Part shown: in pieces, positions 23,541-33,300 of the stretch | Numbering within the stretch: position 1 is the first letter of the stretch | How the letters are laid out: each line of letters starts with the position of its first letter | Assembly (NCBI GenBank): GCA_018825965.1 | Contig: JAHKAA010000023.1 | Span: 1-44,732, forward strand | Direction: 5' to 3' | Length of the DNA stretch: 44,732 nucleotides | Source of the DNA: Gammaproteobacteria bacterium | GTDB taxonomy: Bacteria; Pseudomonadota; Gammaproteobacteria; Enterobacterales; Alteromonadaceae | Program-made: the position numbers and the translations under genes | The notes under the pieces: generated by a model | The model's database searches: none | Told to the model about the DNA's origin: nothing | The model's input: the letters and a program-made list of their open reading frames with translations, nothing else

Positions 23541-25217
23541 TTAATACTCAATTACCTTAGCTACACCACGAGCCCGTGGATCGGCTGCGGCCTGCACCTG
23601 TTCTGTGGTCACTTGTATCGCCTGTACATCACCTAAATTCCAGCCTTGGGTATGCAGTTTGTAGCCTTTTTTGCTGAGTTGCTGCTGCACTTCGTCCGGC
23701 AATGGGGCGTAAGGCTCCATGCTGATTTGATCTTTCGGCAATAACTGATGATGAAAACGGGTGGCCGCTACCGCATTTTGTAATGGCATATCAAAGTCGA
23801 ACAGGTTAGTGATCACCTGAAATATCGAGGTGATGATGGTAGAACCCCCAGGAGTGCCAACTACTAAGCTGATTTTGTTGTCCTCTACCAGCATGCTGGG
23901 TGTCATAGACGACAACATACGTTTGCCGGGTTCTATCGAATTTGCGTCGTTGCCCACTACACCAAAAGCGTTAGGTACACCGGCTTTGGCTGAGAAGTCG
24001 TCCATTTCGTTATTCAGCACAAAACCAGCACCCTGGACTACCACGCCATTGCCAAAATCTAAGTTCAGGGTATAAGTGTTCGACACCGCATTGCCATGCT
24101 TATCCAGAATGGAGAAGTGAGTGGTGTGGTAACCCTCAAGACCAGGTTGAATAGCTTTGGTTTCAGAAATTGCTAACGCATTGATTTCTTTAGCGCGTTT
24201 ATCCAGATAACTGCTGTCGAGTAATTGTTGCTGTGGCACAGTGACAAAAGCCGGATCACCTAAATATTGAGCCCGGTCAGCATAAACCCTTTTTTCCAGC
24301 TCAGCGATCAAATGCACGTATTGAGGGCTGTTGTGTTTTACGTCCGTAAAATCGCTGCTGCGGCGTTGTTTTAAGCCTAAAAGCTGAGCCAAAGCTATGC
24401 CACCTGAACTTGGCGGTGGTGCGCTAATTAACTGCTTATCGCGCCATGGTGTCACTAAAGCCTCACGCCAGCCAGCACGATAGGCTGCTAAATCGTCCAG
24501 AGTGATTAAGCCTTTACCCCGTTGCATTTCTGCCACTAACAGCTCTGCAGTTTTGCCTTTGTAAAAATCATCAGGGCCTTGTGCCGCAATGCGTTTTAAG
24601 GTTTCGGCCAGTTCAGGTTGCTTAAAGTTTTCACCTGCTTTCATGGCGCCAAAATACTGAGCGAAGTTGGTTTTTCCTTCCAGTTGCTTAAGCAAATCTG
24701 GCCTGTATTGAAAATGATCGGCTGCGATAAAACCCTGGCTGGCATAGTGAATAGCCGGAGCTACTAAATCCGGCCATGGCAGAGAGCCGAACTTTTTATG
24801 CGCCAGCCATAATCCCATCACAGTGCCGGGCACGCCGCTGGCTTTATGGCCAATTAAGCTTAAGTTTTCAATCACCTGCTTGTCGGCATTTAAAAACATA
24901 TCTTTATGGGCCGCTGCTGGTGCTGTTTCGCGGTAATCCAAAAAGTAGGGCTTGCCGTCAAACCACACCAGCATAAAACCACCACCACCAATATTACCGG
25001 CTTCAGGGTAAGTCACCGCCAGCGTAAAGGCTGTGGCTATGGCTGCATCCACTGCGTTGCCACCTTTTCGCAGAATTTGTTCTGCCACCAAAGCGCCATA
25101 CTGATCGGGCGAGGCCACAGCGCCCTGACCTGTCACTTTGGTGTCAGCCGCCTGTAATGAAGAAACCACTAAAGACAAAACGAGGATTAAAGCAGAGAAA
25201 AAAACGCGGTACGTCAT
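23541..25217 (-). CDS. ggt: Gamma-glutamyltransferase (glutathione hydrolase), periplasmic
   Basis: The 558-aa protein has a signal peptide ending LQA-AD, then GAVASPDQYGALVAEQILRK and GNAVDAAIATAF. The autocatalytic cleavage site and nucleophile Thr is in GYHTTHFSILD, followed by NAVSNTYTLN and GFVLNNEMDDF, with the late GTPGGSTI. It is normal in length. GGT transfers or hydrolyses the gamma-glutamyl group of glutathione in the periplasm. ATG 25217 has AAGGAG 8 bp upstream. It is transcribed alone, with a good terminator. Confidence 0.95.
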   Translation of the reverse strand: MTYRVFFSALILVLSLVVSSLQAADTKVTGQGAVASPDQYGALVAEQILRKGGNAVDAAIATAFTLAVTYPEAGNIGGGGFMLVWFDGKPYFLDYRETAPAAAHKDMFLNADKQVIENLSLIGHKASGVPGTVMGLWLAHKKFGSLPWPDLVAPAIHYASQGFIAADHFQYRPDLLKQLEGKTNFAQYFGAMKAGENFKQPELAETLKRIAAQGPDDFYKGKTAELLVAEMQRGKGLITLDDLAAYRAGWREALVTPWRDKQLISAPPPSSGGIALAQLLGLKQRRSSDFTDVKHNSPQYVHLIAELEKRVYADRAQYLGDPAFVTVPQQQLLDSSYLDKRAKEINALAISETKAIQPGLEGYHTTHFSILDKHGNAVSNTYTLNLDFGNGVVVQGAGFVLNNEMDDFSAKAGVPNAFGVVGNDANSIEPGKRMLSSMTPSMLVEDNKISLVVGTPGGSTIITSIFQVITNLFDFDMPLQNAVAATRFHHQLLPKDQISMEPYAPLPDEVQQQLSKKGYKLHTQGWNLGDVQAIQVTTEQVQAAADPRARGVAKVIEY

Positions 25218-25453
25218 GACTCACTCCTTGATGTATTTACCCTGTTTTAACCTGTTCAGTCTTTTATGACAAGAGTTTCCGCCGATTTAGCCGATTGAAA
25301 AAAGACAGCTAGATCCAGTTTTGTGAATGTTCGAATGTTTCATTTTTTCATTTGGCGCCGTGCCATGAAGCCAACTTCTTCTGGTTCTGATAATGAAACA
25401 GGCTCTATGGCCGTTGTGAATTAGAACCATAGTTATCATGTGATCCGCCGGGT

Positions 25454-25735
25454 AGATGGCTGGTTCGTATTGAAATAGCCACAGATATCACTGAACGTAA
25501 AGAAGTGGAACAACAACTGGCGAACACCAAAGCTTTGGCAGAGCGGCAGGTTACTACAAATGAGTTACTCCAGTTAAACAACAGATGGCGTTTTTTAATT
25601 TAAGCCTGCGCCAATCTGGCTGAGTTAAGCGGCGAATTTGAACCAGAAGCCATGCTGGAAGCCTTATGGCATCAGGCAGACAAAGCCATGATGCAGGCTA
25701 AACAAAAGGGCCGATACAGAGTTTGTATGTGGTGA
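25454..25735 (+). pseudogene. Decayed PAS-GGDEF (diguanylate cyclase) gene
   Basis: Three recognisable pieces remain. First is RWLVRIEIATDITERKEVEQ, the end of a PAS/PAC domain with a following coiled coil. Then LLQLNNRW...F, the degraded start of a GGDEF domain, which ends in a stop and a frameshift near 25600. Last is ADKAMMQAKQKGRYRV, the typical C-terminal end of a GGDEF domain. The central GG(D/E)EF active site is gone and stop codons interrupt the frame. The rest of the gap 25218-25844 shows no gene. Confidence 0.75.
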
Positions 25736-25844
25736 AGGCCCCATCCTGATTGAAACGACGCATGTAATCAAACAACCGAAGCTGAATGTAGCCAGTTGCT
25801 TATGCATCTTTTCGCCTAAACCGCTTTGTTATTTTATGTTGCTT

Positions 25845-27410
25845 CTAGGCTTGGCCTCGCAATCTGGCCTTGCTAAATACCCAGGGGGTGCCGTGCACAC
25901 TGCCGTCTTCAGCCTCGTAGATGGTGGCTACTATTTCTTCAGCAGTCACACTGATCTTCATATAGTTATTTTTCATGCATGAGGCCATTTGGTTGAAACC
26001 ATCCACATAAAATTCGCCTGTTCTGTTCAATGGATTACGTTTTAAATCAGCCATGTCCTGTACCAAAGTACCTTGTTCAATTTTACGTAAGGCGAAATTT
26101 TTTTTGCTTTCACGTTGAATACCAAATATCACCCAATTTAATGCAGAAGAAACTATAGTTGGCACTTCAAACATTTCATCTTCACGCGAGCGTATTGTTA
26201 AACAAGTAGATAGATGTAAATCTCCGCCGAGGAAAACAGGTCTTAGCGGCACCTTCTTGCAGGCTTTTAGTATTCTTTCGCGCTGTTTTGGGTAAGAGCG
26301 CCAGGTGTCAATTCTGTGTTCATCTTTATTCACATCATGGTTAGTGTCTGGCGCTATAGGTACTGGCGATACAATAAATTTGTAACGCAGTTCAGCCTCA
26401 GGGACATCTTTCTGTTGCATAAAAGCAATAAGCTGCTCTTCGGTCTCTTTGCTTAACATCATAGCGGCATCGCCGTTAGGGTCTGTTTTCGTTTGTGGGG
26501 CAGTGCGCTCAGTTCGCGCGTCCAGTACAAAAAAGTCGGCCAAGCCACAAGAAAATTGGTAGCTCCAGGACTGTTTAGCTTCTCCGGCTACGCTTAACCT
26601 GGCCGCTAAATCTGTTGGCGATTGCTTACTGAAACGGTCGGAGTGCAATGCCTGATACGCCAGGTAGGCCGTCATACCCCGTTGTAACGTAGTTGGATGA
26701 TACTTGCCTTTCCCTGTTTTTTCTGGCTGCCGATACCAATATCCTCCCCAGTTGTTCACCACTTCATGATCATCAAACATCATATACACAGGTAATTGCG
26801 CTAACACCTGGCGTAAATTTTTACGGCTAAAATCGTTGCGATAACGTTCAAAGTATTGTTCCGTTTTTTTAGGCGCTCTATTTGCGCCTAGTAGTGGAAA
26901 AAGCGGTATCACTTTGTTAATGGGGTGGTCTGCGTACACCTGATCACCTGCCATCAGGAAAAAATCAGAGTCCAGGTGATGTTTATGGCGAATCATGGTT
27001 TCGAATACCTTATCGCCCTGACGCAAAGGCCCGTACCCTCTATGAGCACAAGAGCCAAACAGAAACTCAATACCTTGCTTTTTATCTGCAGGTGCAGGGG
27101 AGACTGAACCTGTAACTTTGCTTAGATCTGTGGTCCAGCGTCTATCATCAGGGCCCGGGGCCTGGCAATTGGCGTCCAGTAACAGGGCTTCAACGTGCAA
27201 TTGCTGATCTGGCAAGGCAAAAGGCAAGGTGCATACGCCAGCATAATCAAGAAAATCAATCAGGGTAAAATTGTCGTGCATGCACCAGGGGCTGCTCTCT
27301 TGCCTATAGCGCACAAAAGCTTTTTTGCCCTGATAACCACGCAGCCATAAGGTGGTTTCGTTTGCCGTGGTATAACCAAAAACCGGCCCTAAAAATTGGT
27401 GTTGTAACAT
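25845..27410 (-). CDS. PhoD-like alkaline phosphatase/phosphodiesterase, cytoplasmic form
   Basis: The 521-aa protein carries the PhoD metal-site motifs FGSCAH (119-123), MAGDQVYADHP (153-163), MMFDDHEVVNNWGGYW (210-225) and PVFLGGDLHLSTC. PhoD enzymes hydrolyse phosphate mono- or diesters with Fe and Ca. Unlike classic PhoD, it starts MLQHQFLGPVFGYTTANE with no Tat or Sec signal, so it should be intracellular. It lies 67 bp after the TIR-STAND gene in the same direction with its own AGAGGA site, so it may be the third gene of that operon; the alternative is an unrelated neighbour. Confidence 0.85.
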   Translation of the reverse strand: MLQHQFLGPVFGYTTANETTLWLRGYQGKKAFVRYRQESSPWCMHDNFTLIDFLDYAGVCTLPFALPDQQLHVEALLLDANCQAPGPDDRRWTTDLSKVTGSVSPAPADKKQGIEFLFGSCAHRGYGPLRQGDKVFETMIRHKHHLDSDFFLMAGDQVYADHPINKVIPLFPLLGANRAPKKTEQYFERYRNDFSRKNLRQVLAQLPVYMMFDDHEVVNNWGGYWYRQPEKTGKGKYHPTTLQRGMTAYLAYQALHSDRFSKQSPTDLAARLSVAGEAKQSWSYQFSCGLADFFVLDARTERTAPQTKTDPNGDAAMMLSKETEEQLIAFMQQKDVPEAELRYKFIVSPVPIAPDTNHDVNKDEHRIDTWRSYPKQRERILKACKKVPLRPVFLGGDLHLSTCLTIRSREDEMFEVPTIVSSALNWVIFGIQRESKKNFALRKIEQGTLVQDMADLKRNPLNRTGEFYVDGFNQMASCMKNNYMKISVTAEEIVATIYEAEDGSVHGTPWVFSKARLRGQA

Positions 27411-27477
27411 AAATCATCCTCTTTCCATGGCTGTTGAGTGCAGCAAACCTTGGGTAATAAAGGTGGCAGCTTTCTGT

Positions 27478-30366
27478 TCAAACTGGGGCCGCCGTATCTC
27501 CTGAGTCGCCAGTGCCGCCCAGGCGAAGCTCAGCGGCTAATACTTCAGCCTCTTGATGCATATCCATTTCCAGCATCAAACTCAGCAGCGCTTTGCCAGT
27601 TCCAAGAGTAGTTGGATGTTGTTGGCCAAGCCTTTTTACGAGGCCTTTATAGGCTTGTTGCAATAAATCCAAAGCCCCTGGTAAATCCTGTAGTTGCCTT
27701 AAGATAAAAGCCAGGTTGTGTTTACTGGTGAGTGTATCAGGGTGTTCTGCGCCCAGAATGCGATCGCTCGTTTCCAGCACAGCTTCTTCTAAACTAAGGG
27801 CGCCGACGAGGTCGCCTTGTTGCCATAAGGTGCTTGCTAAGTTGTTTTTACTGACGAGTGTATTGGGGTGCTCTGCACCCAGAGTGCGCTCGAGCGCTTC
27901 CAGCACAGCTTCTTGCAAAAGTCGGGCGCTGGCGAGGTCACCTTGTGCTTGTAAGGTGCTTGCTAAGTTGTTTTTACTGGTGAGTGTATTGGGATGCTCT
28001 GCCCCCAGAATGCGCTCGCGTGCTTCCAGCACAGCTTCTTCTAAACTGCGGGCGCCTGCCAGGTCGCCTTGTGCTTTTAAGGTGCTTGCTAAGTTGTTTT
28101 TACTGGCGAGTGTATTTGGATGCTCTGCACCCAAAGTGCGCTTGAGTGCTTCAAGAACCGCTTCTTGCAAGCGGCGGGCGCCGTCGAGGTCGCCTTGTGC
28201 TCGTAAGGTGTCTGCTAAGTTGTTTTTACTGGAGAGTGTATTTGGATGCTCTGCACCCAGAGTGCGCTCGCGTGCTTCCAGCACAGCTTCTTCTAAACTG
28301 CGGGCGCCGTCGAAGTCGCCTTGTTGCCATAAGGTGTTTGCTAAGTTGTTTTTACTGCTGAGTGTATCCGGATGCTCTGCACCCAGAGTACGTTCGCGTG
28401 CTTCCAGCACAGCTTCTTCTAAACTGCGGGCGCTGGAGAGGTCGCCTTGTGCTTTTAAGGTGCTTGCTAGGTTGCTTTTACTGGTCAATACGTGGTCATG
28501 CTCCGGGGGAAAAGCTACCACTTCTGTGAAAAACTTCACATTGGCCATAGCAACAGCCCTGGCATTTTGCAGTTGCCCGGCATAGTAGTAAAACAACTCC
28601 AGTCTTTGCCGCAAGTTAAAAGCTGCTGCAGATTGATGCTGTTGTGGTAAAAAATTCGCCATTGGCAAATAAGGCCGGATTTGAGGGTGGTGGCGGTTAT
28701 CCTCCGGTGATTCAAATTGCTGACGCACCAGAGTAATCAACTGCTGCTGTAATTCGGCGGCCGTAGGTAGGGTGAAATCCTGAGGCTCGCTGAGTAAGTG
28801 CCAGCTTGCTGCTATGCTAAGCGGATGTAATTCCAGCATAGGCTCGTGGTAAGTGTTGCCCTCTGTGTTTCGTACCAGTAGCTCAGATTGCTGTACCAAA
28901 CTGGCCTGAAAAAGTTGTCGCAGCGCTGCGTTGCTTTGCATTTCATTTAACTGAAACTCTTTCTGCGCTGCATCTTTGAGCACAGCTAGCGGAAAAGCGC
29001 TATTGCCTTCACACTGACATGCCAGCGCCAGTAAGTATCTGGCATGGGTATCAAGCCGTTTTAAGGTTAAAGCAAAAGTTGCCACTATCCCTAATGCTTT
29101 TGCGCCTAAGTCGGGCTGCAATGTTGCTGCAATTTGCTCAATAGAGGGGAGCACCTGTTGTGCTGTAAATTCCTCAACCAGCTTTTGGTAACTGCTATGT
29201 TTTAAATGCTCACCGGCCAACACCAATGCCAGGGTATGAGCGCCGGTGTGCTGCACCAGTTGTTCAGCCAAAGCTTGCTCAGCTTTAGTAAAATCGCGGT
29301 AACTGCGTAATAAACGTAATGCATTTACTCTGCCTAATGGCTTTAGACTCAGTGGCTGAAAACCATAAAGCTCACCACCAAAACGGGTGGTAACTAAAGT
29401 GTGGTTGCTGGCCATAGGAGCTGTCAGCCATTTTTGCAGTTGCTGGTAGCTCTGAGTGCTGAGTACCGGCAGGTTATCCAGCAACCATAATACCGGCTGG
29501 CCTTGCCATGGCCCTTGCTGTTGCAGTTTCTCCCAAAGCTGCTGCGCTTCGAGGTATTGCCCTGCGCTATCGCGGTAAAAACTGCTGAGGCCGCCCCAAT
29601 CCAAAGCTTCACGCACCGCATTAGCCCATGCCTGGCGCATGCTGTTGTCATCAACTTGCGCTTCGCTGTCTAAGGGGGCCAGGTTAAGCCAGAACACACC
29701 ACCAGGGTAAGCAGCACTAAATTTATCCACATAAGCCCGCGCCAGCTCGGTTTTACCAATGCCTGCCATTCCATGGGTTTGTATGGCCACTGAACAGTTG
29801 CTTTGGCTGATTTTAGCCGGATGCAACAAGCTGCGTAGTTGCCATAACTCGCGCTGACGGCCGGTAAAATGAGCACTGACTTTATGCTGCTGCACACCAT
29901 AAGAAGGTGAAGCTGCAACTGTCAGAGGCTCTGCTGACAAAGGCGTTTTTAAATCATCTATACGCTGCTTTAATTGCGTTACGACAGCGGCATCACTGAA
30001 ACTGGCAGCTGTTAACCAGTTACTGCTTTGCAGCTCACCAGCGCAAATATGCCCAGCAGATGGTTCAGGGTTAACCAGCCACAACCGCTGGCCCGGATTG
30101 CTGCTTTGCGCTCTGGCAAATTGCCAGCCCAAGGTCAGCTCGGCCAGGCAATGTTCTGATTCGGCATAATCGGCACTCCACCAGATCAGCAGTGCTTTGG
30201 CATTCTGAATAGCACCCCGTACTTCATCAGGAAAATCAGCCAGAGGCTCAATCTCCGCTTCATCTAAAAAACAGCGGATGCCTGCTTGCTCAAGGCAGGC
30301 AACAGCGGCTCGCACAGCCATAGCCTGACTGCGGCGGTAGCTGATAAAAAGGTCAAAAATATCCAC
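27478..30366 (-). CDS. TIR-STAND NTPase with kinesin-light-chain-type TPR repeats
   Basis: The 962-aa protein has an N-terminal TIR domain (about 1-137: DLFISYRRSQ, then SEHCLAELTLG with the probable catalytic Glu76), a STAND/NB-ARC ATPase with Walker A GMAGIGKTELAR (199-210), Walker B VLWLLDNLP (292-300), sensor VTTRFG (325-330), a helical region, and seven near-identical 42-residue TPRs in the C-terminal third. This is the layout of NLR-like proteins: TIR consumes NAD+ when the TPR sensor is triggered. The start is GTG 30366, abutting the TAA of the CHAT gene with no gap, so the two are coupled. A TIR fusion of this kind is a known antiphage theme; the trigger here is unknown. Confidence 0.9.
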   Translation of the reverse strand: MDIFDLFISYRRSQAMAVRAAVACLEQAGIRCFLDEAEIEPLADFPDEVRGAIQNAKALLIWWSADYAESEHCLAELTLGWQFARAQSSNPGQRLWLVNPEPSAGHICAGELQSSNWLTAASFSDAAVVTQLKQRIDDLKTPLSAEPLTVAASPSYGVQQHKVSAHFTGRQRELWQLRSLLHPAKISQSNCSVAIQTHGMAGIGKTELARAYVDKFSAAYPGGVFWLNLAPLDSEAQVDDNSMRQAWANAVREALDWGGLSSFYRDSAGQYLEAQQLWEKLQQQGPWQGQPVLWLLDNLPVLSTQSYQQLQKWLTAPMASNHTLVTTRFGGELYGFQPLSLKPLGRVNALRLLRSYRDFTKAEQALAEQLVQHTGAHTLALVLAGEHLKHSSYQKLVEEFTAQQVLPSIEQIAATLQPDLGAKALGIVATFALTLKRLDTHARYLLALACQCEGNSAFPLAVLKDAAQKEFQLNEMQSNAALRQLFQASLVQQSELLVRNTEGNTYHEPMLELHPLSIAASWHLLSEPQDFTLPTAAELQQQLITLVRQQFESPEDNRHHPQIRPYLPMANFLPQQHQSAAAFNLRQRLELFYYYAGQLQNARAVAMANVKFFTEVVAFPPEHDHVLTSKSNLASTLKAQGDLSSARSLEEAVLEARERTLGAEHPDTLSSKNNLANTLWQQGDFDGARSLEEAVLEARERTLGAEHPNTLSSKNNLADTLRAQGDLDGARRLQEAVLEALKRTLGAEHPNTLASKNNLASTLKAQGDLAGARSLEEAVLEARERILGAEHPNTLTSKNNLASTLQAQGDLASARLLQEAVLEALERTLGAEHPNTLVSKNNLASTLWQQGDLVGALSLEEAVLETSDRILGAEHPDTLTSKHNLAFILRQLQDLPGALDLLQQAYKGLVKRLGQQHPTTLGTGKALLSLMLEMDMHQEAEVLAAELRLGGTGDSGDTAAPV
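27715..28496. repeat. Tandem 126-bp repeats encoding TPR units
   Basis: The motif gttgttttta recurs at 27715 (variant), 27841, 27967, 28093, 28219, 28345 and 28471 (variant), an exact 126-bp period (42 codons) over seven units. The middle units are highly similar at the DNA level, so unit number may change by recombination. The array lies inside the TIR-STAND gene. Confidence 0.9.
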
Positions 30367-33300
30367 TTATTCTGTTCTCCCTGCACATCGCGCCAGCAGT
30401 TGCGTAAGCTGGTCTAGTGCTGTTTTTTCAGCGCCAGCGATGCTATGTTGTTGTATATGCAGCAAATAAGCTTTACCGATAAATTGAGCTGTGTCGTACA
30501 CCGACCGCCATAAGTTCACTGAGCTGACTCTGAGTTGCAGTTCTTGCAACTGAGCGCTGACTGCGGTCAGTGTGGAGTGCAGCTGTTGCTGCTGCATGGC
30601 TTGCCAAATCCTGGCTTCTATAGGGCCAACATGGTTCCAGAAGTCGGCTTCCTGTTCTGCCTGTTGCAGGTAAAGTTGCTGCAATTTTTGCCAGTCGTCA
30701 TCACTAGGCGCGTTTTGCTTATTATCCATCCAGTGCAGCCGCAGCTTTGCCAGATAGAGCTGGCTTAACGGGTAGTAGCTATTTTTAGTTTCTAATTGAA
30801 CTGCTTGTTGGTAGGCAACTGCCATTTTTTCTAAAGCCAGCAGTTGCTCCGTTTTATGGCTGTTTTGTTGCGATTTTGACGTCTTGCCGGATGACAGCTC
30901 AGGCAGCTTTTGGTCGCTCAGTATCAACTGCCGTTTCCAGGCTGAACCGAGCAGGCTGTAGCGTTCCGCCGTTGGCGCCAGATCAATAAGCTGTTGCAGT
31001 TGCTGCGATGCACTGTTCAGTTTTGCTTCGTCATTAGTTGACTGGCGCACCTGTAAATTCAATTGCTGCTCGCGCGCGACAAAACTGGCAGTGCCATCTG
31101 AAGCTTTTACTGCCTTGTTAAACCAGTGCAGGGCCTGCTCTTCATTGCCAGCCGCTTTCCAGCACTGTGCAATTTGTTCTGCAACTTTGCCTTGTTCCAA
31201 CCAACTGCTGCAGCAATGGCACAAAACAACCTGCAGCTGAATTTGTAGTGATTTTTGCTCGTCACTACTGGCGTAGGCGGCCTGAGCCAGCAGTTGCTCT
31301 AAAGTCAGTAGCAGTTCATGGGGACTGGCGAGTGGGGGAGTTTCCAGATCATCTGTGACCCCGGTGTCGCATAGCCGCCAGGCCGGATCTCCATAACACT
31401 GATAGGCAGCCCAGGTGTTGTCCTGTGGGGCTGCTTCAAAAGCCGCTTTACGTCCGGCGCGCACCGCCTCTGCGAAAGTCATATGATTCAGCAATGCCTG
31501 GTAAAATTTGCCGGCAAAAGCCTCTGCGGCCCGATCTGCCACTGCCCAGGCTGCTACGACCACACAACGAACGCCATTGCGGATCAGTTGTTCGCCAACA
31601 TTGGCGGCGAAATCACGATAACGGGCAGGAGCAGACTGCTCTGTTTTGCCTAATTCGCAGCAATTGACAAATACCAGTTCAGGCGCATGTGGCATGCTTT
31701 CAAATTCGGCAGGCCCAAAAACGATCTCGTTTTGCAGCAGCATGCCGGTTTTACTGCAGGACAGTTCACCTTGTTCTGGCTGACTGTAGAGGCCATGACC
31801 AGCCAGATGAATAATTTGCCAGTCATGGCTAAATGCGGCTTTAAAAATATCGCTACTGCTGCTGTTCAGCAGCAAATGTGAACCTGTTGCGAATAAGTTT
31901 GCCACTTGTTGAGCTTCTCTGGCTGCGCCTGGTAATGCGGGCACTGACTTGTCAACCAGGGGCTCGCCAATCACCAGAATTTTGTCCGACAAGCTAGCCA
32001 GCGGCTGGCGTCTGAATTCACGTAATCTGAGTTTGCGTAACATACTGCTGGCAAATGTCCGGCCGCCGCCCGGTTCAATTTGATTGCGCTGTGCTGCACC
32101 TTCAACCAGCAATTCCCAAGGGATCCATGCGGTATTGTTATCCAGTTCCAGCACCAGTTCGCCGCTGGCACCTAAGCTGGCCTTCAGTTCATGTGGCAGA
32201 ATTAGCTGAAACAGAGTCTGGGCTAAGGTCTGGTCAAAATAACCGCTGTGTTCAGCACTACGCAGCAACTCACGAATTTGCGGCACCTGAATTTCTTTAT
32301 AATACAGCTCAGAGCGGGCGCGGCGGGTAAAGAGGGCGTATTCGAGCAACAAATAACAAGGCATAGCAGTGTTGTCGGGGTTTGCTGCAACGGACTGCTG
32401 GTAAAGCGGGCGGGCGCAGATCCGCAATAAATCATAATTTACGCCCCGGTAATGACCTTCTACCGGTTGTGAAACACTGTTATTGCCGTTTGTCAGTTGC
32501 GCTGCCAGTTCCAGAGGTAATGCCGGGTTTAGCTTGATCCACTCCTGTAGTGTATGCCAGGCCTCCAGCGCTCTGTTATGGAATTGTTCAACAATGAGTA
32601 ACTTGCTAATACGGGCTATAGGCCTGTTCTGGTGCTGCATTGCCAACTGTTGTAGTTTTTCATTGGCATCCAGCACGCCCTGCACCAAGGCCTGTGCAGC
32701 TTGATTTACCGACAGAATACCGCCACTGCCTAAAATGGTCACCGCAAGCTCTACCTCTGTGGTTTGCCGATCTTGCTGCAGGCAATAACCTATAACTCCG
32801 GTTTGCACTGTGTGGCGTATTATTTCCGGAGTAAGCTCACCTTCATCACCAAGCCCCACCACTATAGCTGCCAGCGGCTTGGGATAAGAGAGCAGGTTTG
32901 CCGGATTTTGCTGCTGGTTGACAAAAACCTGGTATTGTCCCGGCATTACAGGGTACACGCCAGATTGCAGGGCCAGCTGTAAACTGCCACCCAGAAGTTG
33001 ATCGACTGCCCGTTCCGATCCTGTAAGTTGCATCGAACTCTGATGCCCTAACAACAAGGGTTGGCGTATAAAACGCAAATCGTCGTTGCGCACTGTCAGC
33101 TGTAATGGCGGTAGCCGGTGGCTTGGATAGGGGGCAACAGTGCTGTCGATAAACAAGGCCTGCATTATTGTTGCTTCATCCAGCGGATAAGCATTGGATG
33201 CTGTATCTGTGTATGCTCTGGTTTTGGTTGTTAACAATGCTTTGTCGTTATCGCCCCGTCGTTTAGGCAGACTAAAAGGCTGTAAAGCTGTCGACTGAAT

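Noticed and set aside
27715..28496. Regular repeats resembling a CRISPR array
   Set aside because: The units are contiguous 126-bp in-frame coding repeats without unique spacers.
27716..28585. 289-residue plus-strand frame with Cys/Ser-rich repeats
   Set aside because: It is the antisense of the 126-bp TPR repeats; its regularity comes from the repeat period, and it has no ribosome-binding site.
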